The notes beneath the pieces were generated by a model that was given only the letters and a program-made list of their open reading frames with translations, was not told the origin of the DNA and did no database searches. Of a stretch of 10,353 nt of DNA, positions 3,858 through 10,353 are shown one piece after another. Every line of letters begins with the position of its first letter. Position 1 is the stretch's first letter. A program made the translations under genes and the position numbers. The stretch comes from JAZQNF01 sp045641505 (GTDB taxonomy: Bacteria > Bacillota > Clostridia > Lachnospirales > Bianqueaceae): contig JAZUHB010000048.1 of the NCBI GenBank assembly GCA_045641505.1, positions 1 through 10,353 on the forward strand, given 5' to 3'.

Positions 3858-6746
3858 GTGGCTAACGAAGAAAACAGACGCAAAAAGGTCGTTACCGAAG
3901 GCAACGGTTCCGTCAACGTCAACAAAGATGAAAAAGTAAGCGGCGGTCCCGCTTCCCAGGGCGGCTCGAAGAAGCCCGCCTCCTCCGGCCCCTCCACGGC
4001 GCCGAAGCCCGGCGCGCAGGGCAACCGTCCCGGCGGCCCCCAGCAGATGAAGCCCACCCAGGGCGGCAAGGCGCCCGACGGCGAGGACAAGGGTCTGGTC
4101 GGCGACATCGCCGGAAGCCTGATCACCAACGCGATCGGGAACGCCCTGAACAACGCGGTGAGCGGCGGCTCCCAGCAGCAGAGCTCCCACCAGAACAGCA
4201 CGCTGAACCTCCTCGGCGGCGGCCAGCAGCAGAGCTCCGCGAAGGCCTCTTCGAGCGGCTGCCTCGGCAAGATCATCCGCATCGTCATCATCGCCGCGGT
4301 GATCCTCCTGCTCCTCAAGTTCCTCGACAGCTGCGGCATCATCGACTGCGACAGCATCATTCCCTCCTACGATCCCCGCGAGGAGAGCGAGTACAACCCC
4401 TGGGCCGAGGAGTCCAAGAACCCCTTCGTGCATGACTCTCAGCCCGAGTCCAAGCCCGAATCCAAGCCTGAGACCTCCATCGGCGACATCGAGGCGAAGG
4501 TCTCCAACAAGATCCGCGACTACTACACCAACCTCCAGGGCAACGGCCGCGACAAGGTCACCGTCATGATCTACATGTGCGGCGCGGACCTCGAAAGCTC
4601 CTACGGTCTCGCCACCGCCGACCTGAACGAAATGTGCGCGGCGGGCATCTCCGACAAGGTGAACATCATCATCGAGACCGGCGGCGCCAAGAAGTGGCAG
4701 AACAACATCATCTCCAACAAGACCACCCAGCGCTACAAGGTCGTCAAGGGCGGCGTGCAGAAGCTCCAGGATATGGGCAAGCAGCTCGTCATGACCAGTG
4801 CCGACACGCTGAGCGACTTCATTCAGTACTGCGCCGACCGCTATCCCGCGGACCGCTACATGCTGATCTTCTGGGACCACGGCGGCGGCTCCGTCAGCGG
4901 CTACGGCTACGACGAGAACTACACCTCCAAGGGCTCCATGCCCCTCGACCAGATCGACAAGGCCCTGGCGGCCGGCGGCGTGAAGTTCGACATCATCGGC
5001 TTCGACGCCTGCCTGATGGCCTGCCTCGAGAACGCCTTCGTCTGCGAGAAATACGCCGACTTCCTGCTCGCCTCCGAGGAGAGCGAGCCGGGCTACGGCT
5101 GGTACTACACCGACTGGATCAACCAGCTTTCCCAGAACACCTCGGTCAGCTCCGAGGCGCTCGGCAAGACCATCGTCGACACCTACATCGCCCACTGCAA
5201 GAGCGATTCGCCCCGCAGCGACGCGACCCTCTCCATGATCGACCTCAAGAAGCTGGCGGCGAACGTGCCCGAGGCCCTGAACGAGTTCGCGCAGGCGACC
5301 TCCATCCAGATCACCCAGAGCTACTCCACCGTCGCCAACGCCCGCTCCCGCGCCCATGAGTTCGCCTCGAGCTCCAAGATTGACCAGGTCGACCTGATCG
5401 ACTTCGCGCAGCGCCTGGGCACCTCTCAGGCGAAGGCCCTGGTGAACGCCCTGAACAAGGCCATCACCTACAGCAAGGCAAACATCGGCAACGTCTACGG
5501 CGTGTCCGTCTACTTCCCCTACAAGCGCTCCGCGTACGTCGGCAGCATGGCCAGCATCAACGGCAAGACCGGCTTCGACAGCGACTACACCGCCTGCCTG
5601 CGCACCTTCGCGTCCGCGATGAGCGGCGGCCAGATCGTCTCGAACGGCGGCAGCGCCTACGGCTCCCTGAGCGGCGACACCTACGGCGGCGGCACCACCT
5701 CCGTGACCTCCGGCGACATGACCGACCTGCTCTCCGGCTTCTTCGGCGGCGGCTCCTCCGGCGGCTTCCTGGACACCCTGCTGGGCTCCTACTCCTCCTC
5801 CGGCTACGAGGAGAACTACTCCTACGATACCTCCGACAACCTGTACAACTCCCTGATGGGCGATTCGTACAGCTCCGGCAGCACCTACGGCAGCTACGGC
5901 TCGCTGATCGGCAGCCTCTTCGGCGGCGGAAACGACTCCACCTCCTCCGGCTACGACCTGACCGGCGACCTGCTCTCCATGTTCTTCAAGAGCAGCGAGA
6001 ACCGCAGCGTCATGATGGACATGGCCCCCTACTACGCCGAGACCTTCCTCGACGCGGCGCGCCTGACCAAGCATCACGATTCGGACGGCACCTTCTTCCG
6101 CCTGACCGAGGACGAGTGGGATCTCGTCACCGAGATCGTCGGCAACGTCTTCATCGCCGAGAAGGACGGCTACGTGGACCTGGGCGTCGACGATTACTAC
6201 AACGGCTCCTTCAAGAAGGGCAATGACCTCTACGTCGACTTCGACAACACCTGGCTCGCGGTGAACGGCCAGATCGTCGCCTACTACTTCGTGAGCTACA
6301 ACGACGAGACCGGCGTGACCACCGGCCGCGTCCCCTGCCTCTGGGACAACCAGCGCGCCGACCTCTACTTCACCATCGACAACGACGGCGAGACCGAGTT
6401 CATCGGCGTGAAGTTCCGCTACGAGGACGAGACCTCCACCGACGCCGTGCTGGTCGGCAAGAACCAGACGGTCGGCACGGTCGACTTCGAGACCGGCCTC
6501 ATCACCTCCGAGGCCTCCGCGCTGAAGACCGGCAGCGTCATCAAGTTCATCTGCGACTACTACGATGCCGACGGCGAGTTCGAGAGCTGCTACACGCTGG
6601 GCGATTCCCTCGTCTACGCCGGCGACCTCGCGCTCAGCTACGTGGAGCTCGATCTCCGCGCCGATCAGAGCGCGGTCTTCTGCTACCGCCTGACCGACAT
6701 CTACGAGAACTACTTCTGGACCGAGTCCGTGTACATGACCAAGTAA
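3858..6746 (+). CDS. Membrane-anchored clostripain-family (C11) cysteine peptidase
   Basis: A 962-residue protein starting at GTG, with AAAGGAG (3844-3850) 7 nt upstream. Residues 1-138 are Gly/Ser/Gln/Pro/Lys-rich and probably cytoplasmic. 139-157 is one hydrophobic segment (IVIIAAVILLLL) with K138 and R141 on its N side, predicting N-in/C-out topology. 158-230 is an acidic linker with ESKP repeats (195-207). The peptidase C11 domain runs from about 233 (KVTVMIYMCGADLESS) to about 585. The catalytic dyad is His341 (WDHGGG) and Cys385 (GFDACLMA), 44 residues apart, close to the spacing known for C11 enzymes. 589-711 is a Gly/Ser/Tyr-rich stretch, and 712-962 is a probably beta-rich domain I do not recognise. 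C11 enzymes usually cut after Arg or Lys. The substrate and any self-processing are unknown. It follows proS by 40 bp and could share its transcript; a terminator follows it. Confidence 0.88.
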   Translation: MANEENRRKKVVTEGNGSVNVNKDEKVSGGPASQGGSKKPASSGPSTAPKPGAQGNRPGGPQQMKPTQGGKAPDGEDKGLVGDIAGSLITNAIGNALNNAVSGGSQQQSSHQNSTLNLLGGGQQQSSAKASSSGCLGKIIRIVIIAAVILLLLKFLDSCGIIDCDSIIPSYDPREESEYNPWAEESKNPFVHDSQPESKPESKPETSIGDIEAKVSNKIRDYYTNLQGNGRDKVTVMIYMCGADLESSYGLATADLNEMCAAGISDKVNIIIETGGAKKWQNNIISNKTTQRYKVVKGGVQKLQDMGKQLVMTSADTLSDFIQYCADRYPADRYMLIFWDHGGGSVSGYGYDENYTSKGSMPLDQIDKALAAGGVKFDIIGFDACLMACLENAFVCEKYADFLLASEESEPGYGWYYTDWINQLSQNTSVSSEALGKTIVDTYIAHCKSDSPRSDATLSMIDLKKLAANVPEALNEFAQATSIQITQSYSTVANARSRAHEFASSSKIDQVDLIDFAQRLGTSQAKALVNALNKAITYSKANIGNVYGVSVYFPYKRSAYVGSMASINGKTGFDSDYTACLRTFASAMSGGQIVSNGGSAYGSLSGDTYGGGTTSVTSGDMTDLLSGFFGGGSSGGFLDTLLGSYSSSGYEENYSYDTSDNLYNSLMGDSYSSGSTYGSYGSLIGSLFGGGNDSTSSGYDLTGDLLSMFFKSSENRSVMMDMAPYYAETFLDAARLTKHHDSDGTFFRLTEDEWDLVTEIVGNVFIAEKDGYVDLGVDDYYNGSFKKGNDLYVDFDNTWLAVNGQIVAYYFVSYNDETGVTTGRVPCLWDNQRADLYFTIDNDGETEFIGVKFRYEDETSTDAVLVGKNQTVGTVDFETGLITSEASALKTGSVIKFICDYYDADGEFESCYTLGDSLVYAGDLALSYVELDLRADQSAVFCYRLTDIYENYFWTESVYMTK

Positions 6747-6754
6747 GAACCGAA

Positions 6755-6781
6755 AAAGAGGACCGCCCGGCGGTCCTCTTT
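6755..6781 (+). terminator. Intrinsic terminator after the C11 peptidase gene
   Basis: AAAGAGGACCG-CCCGG-CGGTCCTCTTT, a perfect 11-bp stem with a 5-nt loop (the palindrome can extend to 13 bp), 8 nt after the stop codon. The T-run is short (TTT, then GCACTTTTC). Being A-rich on the left and T-rich on the right it could work in both directions. It separates the peptidase from fhs, whose 26-bp remaining leader holds no visible promoter, so some readthrough is likely. Confidence 0.85.
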
Positions 6782-6807
6782 GCACTTTTCCCCACAGGAG
6801 GATTTCC

Positions 6808-8484
6808 ATGGCATACCTGAGCGACATCGAGATCGCGCAGCGCTGCGAAATGAAGCCTATCGGCGAGATCGCGCGCGCCGCGCACGTGGACGAGAAATAC
6901 CTGGAACCCTACGGCCGTTACAAGGCCAAGATCGATCTGTCCCTGCTGAAGGAGTCTGACCGTCCCGACGGCCGCCTCATCCTGGTCACCGCGATGACCC
7001 CGACCCCCGCGGGCGAGGGCAAGACCACCACGACCATCGGCCTCGCCGACGCGCTCCGCCGCATCGGCAAGAACGTCACCGTCGCGCTCCGCGAGCCCTC
7101 CCTCGGCCCCGTCTTCGGCATCAAGGGCGGCGCGGCCGGCGGCGGCTACGCGCAGGTGGTCCCGATGGAGGACATCAACCTCCACTTCACCGGCGACTTC
7201 CACGCGATCGGCGCGGCCAACAACCTGCTGGCCGCGATGCTCGACAACCACATCAAGCAGGGCAACGAGCTCCGCATCGACCCCGAGCGCATCACCTGGA
7301 AGCGCTGCGTCGACATGAACGACCGGCAGCTCCGCTTCGTGCGGGACGGCCTCGGCGGCAAGGCGAACGGCGTCCCCCGCGACGACGGCTTCGACATCAC
7401 CGTCGCCAGCGAGATCATGGCCATCTTCTGCCTCGCCTCCTCCATCACCGACCTGAAGGAGCGCCTCGCCCGGATCGTCGTGGGCTACACCTACGACGAC
7501 GAGCCCGTCACCGCCGCGGACCTCAAGGCCCAGGGCGCGATGGCGGCGCTGCTCAAGGACGCCCTGAAGCCCAATCTGGTGCAGACCCTCGAGGGCACGC
7601 CCGCCTTCGTGCACGGCGGCCCCTTCGCGAACATCGCGCACGGCTGCAACTCCGTCACCGCCACCCGCATGGCGCTCCGGATGGGCGACTACACCGTCAC
7701 CGAGGCCGGCTTCGGCGCGGACCTCGGCGCGGAGAAATTCCTGGACATCAAGTGCCGCATGGCGGGCCTCACCCCCTCCGCCGTCGTCGTGGTCGCGACC
7801 GTCCGCGCGCTGAAGATGCACGGCGGCCTCAGCAAGGACGAGCTCGGCACGGAGGACCTCGGCGCGCTCGAAAAGGGCCTGCCGAACCTGCTCCGTCACG
7901 TCTCCAACATCAAGAACGTCTACGGTCTGCCCTGCGTGGCCGCGGTCAACCGCTTCCCGACCGACACGCAGGCCGAGACCGATCTGGTCATCGCGAAATG
8001 CCGCGAGCTCGGCGTGAACACCGTGCTCTCCACCGTCTGGGCCGACGGCGGCAGGGGCGGCGAGGAGCTGGCCCGCGAGGTCGTCCGCCTCTGCGAGGAG
8101 GAGACGCCCGATTTCCGCTTCGCCTACGAGCTTGACGAGAGCCTCGAGGATAAGATCCGCGACCTCTGCGTGAAGGTCTACGGCGGCAGCGGCGTCACGT
8201 TCACCGACGAGGCCCGCGCGGAGCTCGACCGCCTCACGCGGCTCGGCTTCGGCGGCCTGCCCGTCTGCATGGCCAAGACCCAATACAGTTTCTCGGACGA
8301 CCCGAAAAAGCTCGGCGCGCCCGAGGATTTCACCGTTACCGTCCGCAGCCTCAAGGTCTCCGCGGGCGCCGGCTTCGTGGTCGCCCTGACCGGCGCGATC
8401 ATGACGATGCCCGGCCTCCCCAAGGAGCCCGCCGCCGAGCGGATCGACGTCGACGAAAACGGCCGCATCAGCGGGCTGTTCTGA
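6808..8484 (+). CDS. fhs: Formate-tetrahydrofolate ligase
   Basis: A 558-residue cytoplasmic enzyme of one-carbon metabolism, making 10-formyl-tetrahydrofolate from formate, ATP and tetrahydrofolate. It serves purine and fMet-tRNA synthesis and, in acetogens, the methyl branch of the Wood-Ljungdahl pathway. Family signatures are plain: the N-terminal DIEIAQRCEMKPIGEIA, the ATP loop TPAGEGKT (66-73), and REPSLGPVFGIKGGAAGGGY just after it. Near the C-terminus come GFGGLPVCMAKTQYSFSDD and SAGAGFVVALTGAIMTMPGLP. Length matches the usual 555-560. The start is set by AGGAGGA (6796-6802) at 5 nt. None of the usual folate partners (folD, fchA, metF) is adjacent, so its presence alone does not show acetogenesis. 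It is the first gene after a terminator. Confidence 0.98.
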   Translation: MAYLSDIEIAQRCEMKPIGEIARAAHVDEKYLEPYGRYKAKIDLSLLKESDRPDGRLILVTAMTPTPAGEGKTTTTIGLADALRRIGKNVTVALREPSLGPVFGIKGGAAGGGYAQVVPMEDINLHFTGDFHAIGAANNLLAAMLDNHIKQGNELRIDPERITWKRCVDMNDRQLRFVRDGLGGKANGVPRDDGFDITVASEIMAIFCLASSITDLKERLARIVVGYTYDDEPVTAADLKAQGAMAALLKDALKPNLVQTLEGTPAFVHGGPFANIAHGCNSVTATRMALRMGDYTVTEAGFGADLGAEKFLDIKCRMAGLTPSAVVVVATVRALKMHGGLSKDELGTEDLGALEKGLPNLLRHVSNIKNVYGLPCVAAVNRFPTDTQAETDLVIAKCRELGVNTVLSTVWADGGRGGEELAREVVRLCEEETPDFRFAYELDESLEDKIRDLCVKVYGGSGVTFTDEARAELDRLTRLGFGGLPVCMAKTQYSFSDDPKKLGAPEDFTVTVRSLKVSAGAGFVVALTGAIMTMPGLPKEPAAERIDVDENGRISGLF

Positions 8485-8556
8485 TCGCGCGGGCGCCGCG
8501 AAATACTAACGGCACGGCCGCCGCGGCTCCGCCAAAGACACAGAAAGGAAGAAAAA

Positions 8557-8895
8557 ATGAAAGTCTTATTCCTGGTTCTCAACAAAACCGAGTGCCTCGA
8601 GGACATCCTCAAGGCCTTCTCCGAGAAAAATCTGCACGGCGCCACGATCCTCGATTCCAAGGGCATGGCCCACAGCCTGGACAGCTTCACCGAGCTCAGC
8701 TTCACCCTGTCCCTGCACAAGCTCCTCAATCCCGACCACAAGGAGAGCAAGACCGTCTTCATGGTCCTCAAGGACGACGAGGTCGACCTGGTCTCCGAGA
8801 TCGTGAACAAGGTCACCGGCGGCCTCTCCCAGCCCGATACCGGCATCCTCTTCACGATGCCCGTCGACCGACTGGAGGGCTTCAAGCTGAAATGA
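8557..8895 (+). CDS. Small PII-like (ferredoxin-fold) protein, putative antiporter regulator
   Basis: A 112-residue soluble protein whose secondary-structure order fits the PII/PII-like fold. Strand MKVLFLVLNK (1-10) is followed by helix CLEDILKAFSEKN, strand GATILDSKGM, and a helical or loop stretch in place of the T-loop. Then come strand KTVFMVLKDDE, helix VDLVSEIVNKVTG and strand GILFTMPVDRLEGF. It lacks the classic PII T-loop uridylylation tyrosine and the GlnB signatures, so it is not a standard nitrogen PII. AAAGGAAG precedes the ATG at 8557. Its stop codon overlaps the start of the antiporter gene (ATGA), pointing to translational coupling and probably a physical or regulatory partnership. 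The ligand (nucleotide or ion) cannot be told from sequence. The 72-bp gap after fhs holds no clear terminator. Confidence 0.8.
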   Translation: MKVLFLVLNKTECLEDILKAFSEKNLHGATILDSKGMAHSLDSFTELSFTLSLHKLLNPDHKESKTVFMVLKDDEVDLVSEIVNKVTGGLSQPDTGILFTMPVDRLEGFKLK

Positions 8896-10055
8896 GTACC
8901 CTCCTGCAGCTCGCGGTCATGATCTTCACGGGCATGGCCTTCGGACGTCTGGCCAAGCTGGTCAAGCTGCCCAACGTCACCGGTTATCTGGTGGGCGGCC
9001 TGATCATCGGCCCGAGCGTCCTGAACCTGATCCCCGCCGACGCGATTGCCCACATGACCATCATCTCGGACGTGGCCCTGGGCTTCATCGCCTTCTCCAT
9101 CGGCAACGAATTCAAGATTTCCTATTTCAAGCGCGTGGGCGCGACGCCCATCGTGATCGCCGTGCTCGAGTCGCTGCTGGCCGTGCTCTTCGTCGTGGCC
9201 GGCCTCCTCATCGCCGGCTTCGAGCTGCCCTTCGCGCTGGTCCTCGGCTCCATCGCCGCCGCCACCGCACCCGCGGCCACCATCATGGTGATCAAGCAGT
9301 ACAACGCCCGCGGCCGCCTGACCGAGACGCTGCTCTCCGTCGTCGCGCTGGACGACGCGACCGCGCTGATCTTCTTCGGCATCTGCGTCGCGATCGCCAA
9401 CGCCCTGAACGGCGGGACGGCCTCCCTCGGCGCGGCCCTGCTCTCGCCCCTCATCGAGATCGGCGGCGCGCTGGTCGTCGGCTTCGCGCTGGGCTGCCTG
9501 ATGATGCTGCCCCTCCGCTGGTTCAAGAAGGACGGCAATCGCCTGTCCCTGATGCTCGGCTTCGTCTTCGCGGGCGTGGGCCTCGCGTCCCTCTGCGGCT
9601 TCTCCTCGCTGCTCCTCTGCATGGCGATGGGCGCCGCGCTGGCGAACTTCAGCAAGGACGTCGAGCACCTGATGCGCCTCTCGGACAACATCACCCCGCC
9701 GATCTTCATGCTGTTCTTCGTCGCCTCGGGCGCGGAGCTTCAGTTGTCCGTGCTTCCCTCCATCGGGCTCGCCGGCATCCTGTACCTGCTCCTCCGCGTG
9801 GTCGGCAAGCTGGCCGGCGCCGGACTCGGCGCGGCCCTCTGCAAGGCGGAGGCCAAGATCCGCAAGTTCCTGGGCCTCGCGCTGGTGCCGCAGGCCGGCG
9901 TCGCCATCGGCCTCTCGCTGGTCGCGACCACGGCCGTCCCCCAGTACGGCGCGACGATCCGCGCAATCATCCTCTGCGCCACCCTGATCTACGAAATGGT
10001 CGGCCCGGGCCTCTCGAAGCTTGCGCTCCGGAAGGCGGGCGAGATCCAGGGGTGA
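8892..10055 (+). CDS. CPA2-type cation/proton antiporter, membrane domain only
   Basis: A 387-residue, very hydrophobic membrane protein of the monovalent cation/proton antiporter superfamily (Na+/H+ exchanger domain), with 11-13 likely membrane segments. The ion-site hallmarks are present: ATAPAAT with TAPA at 125-128, then ALDDATAL with Asp154-Asp155. A two-Asp centre is linked in this superfamily to electrogenic Na+/H+ exchange. The later LVPQAGVAIGLSL segment is also typical. The start is ATG 8892, overlapping the preceding stop; an in-frame extension upstream would overrun the PII-like gene and is Arg/Gln-rich shadow sequence. Unlike KefB/KefC-type members it has no C-terminal RCK/TrkA-N nucleotide-binding domain. 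The ion (Na+ or K+) is not determinable here. A terminator follows 27 bp after the stop. Confidence 0.92.
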   Translation: MSTLLQLAVMIFTGMAFGRLAKLVKLPNVTGYLVGGLIIGPSVLNLIPADAIAHMTIISDVALGFIAFSIGNEFKISYFKRVGATPIVIAVLESLLAVLFVVAGLLIAGFELPFALVLGSIAAATAPAATIMVIKQYNARGRLTETLLSVVALDDATALIFFGICVAIANALNGGTASLGAALLSPLIEIGGALVVGFALGCLMMLPLRWFKKDGNRLSLMLGFVFAGVGLASLCGFSSLLLCMAMGAALANFSKDVEHLMRLSDNITPPIFMLFFVASGAELQLSVLPSIGLAGILYLLLRVVGKLAGAGLGAALCKAEAKIRKFLGLALVPQAGVAIGLSLVATTAVPQYGATIRAIILCATLIYEMVGPGLSKLALRKAGEIQG

Positions 10056-10082
10056 GGGTGCTTTTTGCCGAAATAAAAAATG

Positions 10083-10117
10083 AGCCGGGCCTCAAACGAG
10101 GCCCGGCTTTTGCTTTA
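10083..10117 (+). terminator. Intrinsic terminator after the antiporter gene
   Basis: AGCCGGGCCTC-AAAC-GAGGCCCGGCT, a perfect 11-bp GC-rich stem with a 4-nt loop, followed by TTTTGCTTTATT. An A-run (10075-10080) precedes it, so it may also end transcription from the right on the minus strand. It closes the + strand gene block. Confidence 0.93.
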
Positions 10118-10133
10118 TTCTCAGGACTTTCAC

Positions 10134-10353
10134 CGGGTTTCGTCTCATTTTTTGAGCGGTTTCCCGAAAATTTACGACAAATCCGCTGTTTTTGCCGAAT
10201 TTGACAGAACCGAAAAAGGGCACTTTCGCGATTTTCTGTCAAATCTGCCGTTTTTGGCTTTTTTGACGTAAATTTGATGCATCATTTTGGGCAAAGGTGC
10301 AGCGGGGACAGAACCCGGCTTGTCCCTGAAACATCCCGAGCTGTTGAGACAGG
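10134..10353 (+). repeat. Interspersed AT-rich repeat element, third copy, runs to the window edge
   Basis: Collinear with the inverted copy at 291-510 over 220 nt. The head is TTCGTCTCATTTTTTGAGCGG. The arms are ATTTACGACAAAT (10170-10182), ATTTGACAGAA (10199-10209), TTCTGTCAAAT (10234-10244) and TTTGACGTAAAT (10262-10273). GATGCATC is at 10276-10283, and the 78-nt tail ends TGTTGAGACAGG at the last base. Arms 2 and 3 are perfect complements over 11 bp, with an inner CGAAA/TTTCG pair. The element may continue past the window. Non-coding. It begins just after the antiporter terminator, so it sits outside the transcription units seen here. Confidence 0.8.

Noticed and set aside
1718..4360. 880-codon open frame on the minus strand opposite proS
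   Set aside because: Antisense shadow of GC-rich coding DNA: strongly biased Leu/Val/Asp/Gly/Ala composition, no domain, and complete overlap with a certain gene.
3771..6827. 1018-codon open frame on the minus strand opposite the C11 peptidase
   Set aside because: Same artefact; valine/glycine/alanine-rich with no motif, and the + strand frame carries the catalytic motifs and ribosome site.
8592..8891. Upstream extension of the antiporter frame
   Set aside because: It overlaps the PII-like gene entirely and is Arg/Gln/Pro-rich shadow; the ATGA overlap at 8892 gives a normal membrane-protein start.
6634..9668. Two long minus-strand frames (549 and 496 codons) opposite fhs and the antiporter
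   Set aside because: Shadows of fhs and the PII-like/antiporter genes; no ribosome site or family motif.
291..10353. Composite transposon or invertible segment bounded by the inverted repeats
   Set aside because: The enclosed genes are mostly housekeeping, there is no transposase or recombinase, and the copies are too diverged to expect frequent recombination.

Overview
The window looks like chromosomal DNA of a GC-rich, low-branching Gram-positive anaerobe, most likely a Clostridia (Oscillospirales/Christensenellales-like) gut-type bacterium. This is inferred from strong AGGAGG-type ribosome sites, a clostripain-family (C11) membrane peptidase, an acetogen/clostridial-type formate-tetrahydrofolate ligase, and a bacterial-type prolyl-tRNA synthetase. 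Coding DNA is very GC-rich with G/C third positions. The non-coding flanks contain abrupt AT-rich islands.

Layout. 1-779 has no credible gene. It holds GC-rich direct and tandem repeats (7-121, 539-619, 687-778) around an AT-rich interspersed element: a partial copy on + (143-289) abutting a fuller copy on - (291-510). A third copy lies on + at the other edge (10134-10353), so the gene block is bracketed by inverted copies of the same repeat. 780-1127 (-) is a small XRE-type repressor. The 216-bp divergent region holds three copies of a 17-bp 7-3-7 palindromic operator near the repressor's own promoter and an extended -10 promoter facing right. Then, all on +: a family 6 uracil/hypoxanthine-DNA glycosylase (1344-1967), proS (2072-3817), a membrane-anchored C11 peptidase (3858-6746) ending at a strong terminator, fhs (6808-8484), a small PII-like protein (8557-8895) overlapping by ATGA a CPA2-type cation/proton antiporter (8892-10055), and a second strong terminator (10083-10117).

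How they fit. Most genes are housekeeping (translation, one-carbon metabolism, base-excision repair). The two functional couplings visible in the DNA are the autoregulated XRE repressor with its operator cluster, and the translationally coupled PII-like/antiporter pair, where the antiporter lacks the usual cytoplasmic nucleotide-binding domain and the small PII-like protein probably supplies regulation. The most unexplained material is the repeat element, whose copies share four alternating-orientation arms of about 12 nt spaced about 30 nt apart, able to fold into hairpins. No defence system, CRISPR array, transposase, tRNA or rRNA was seen.
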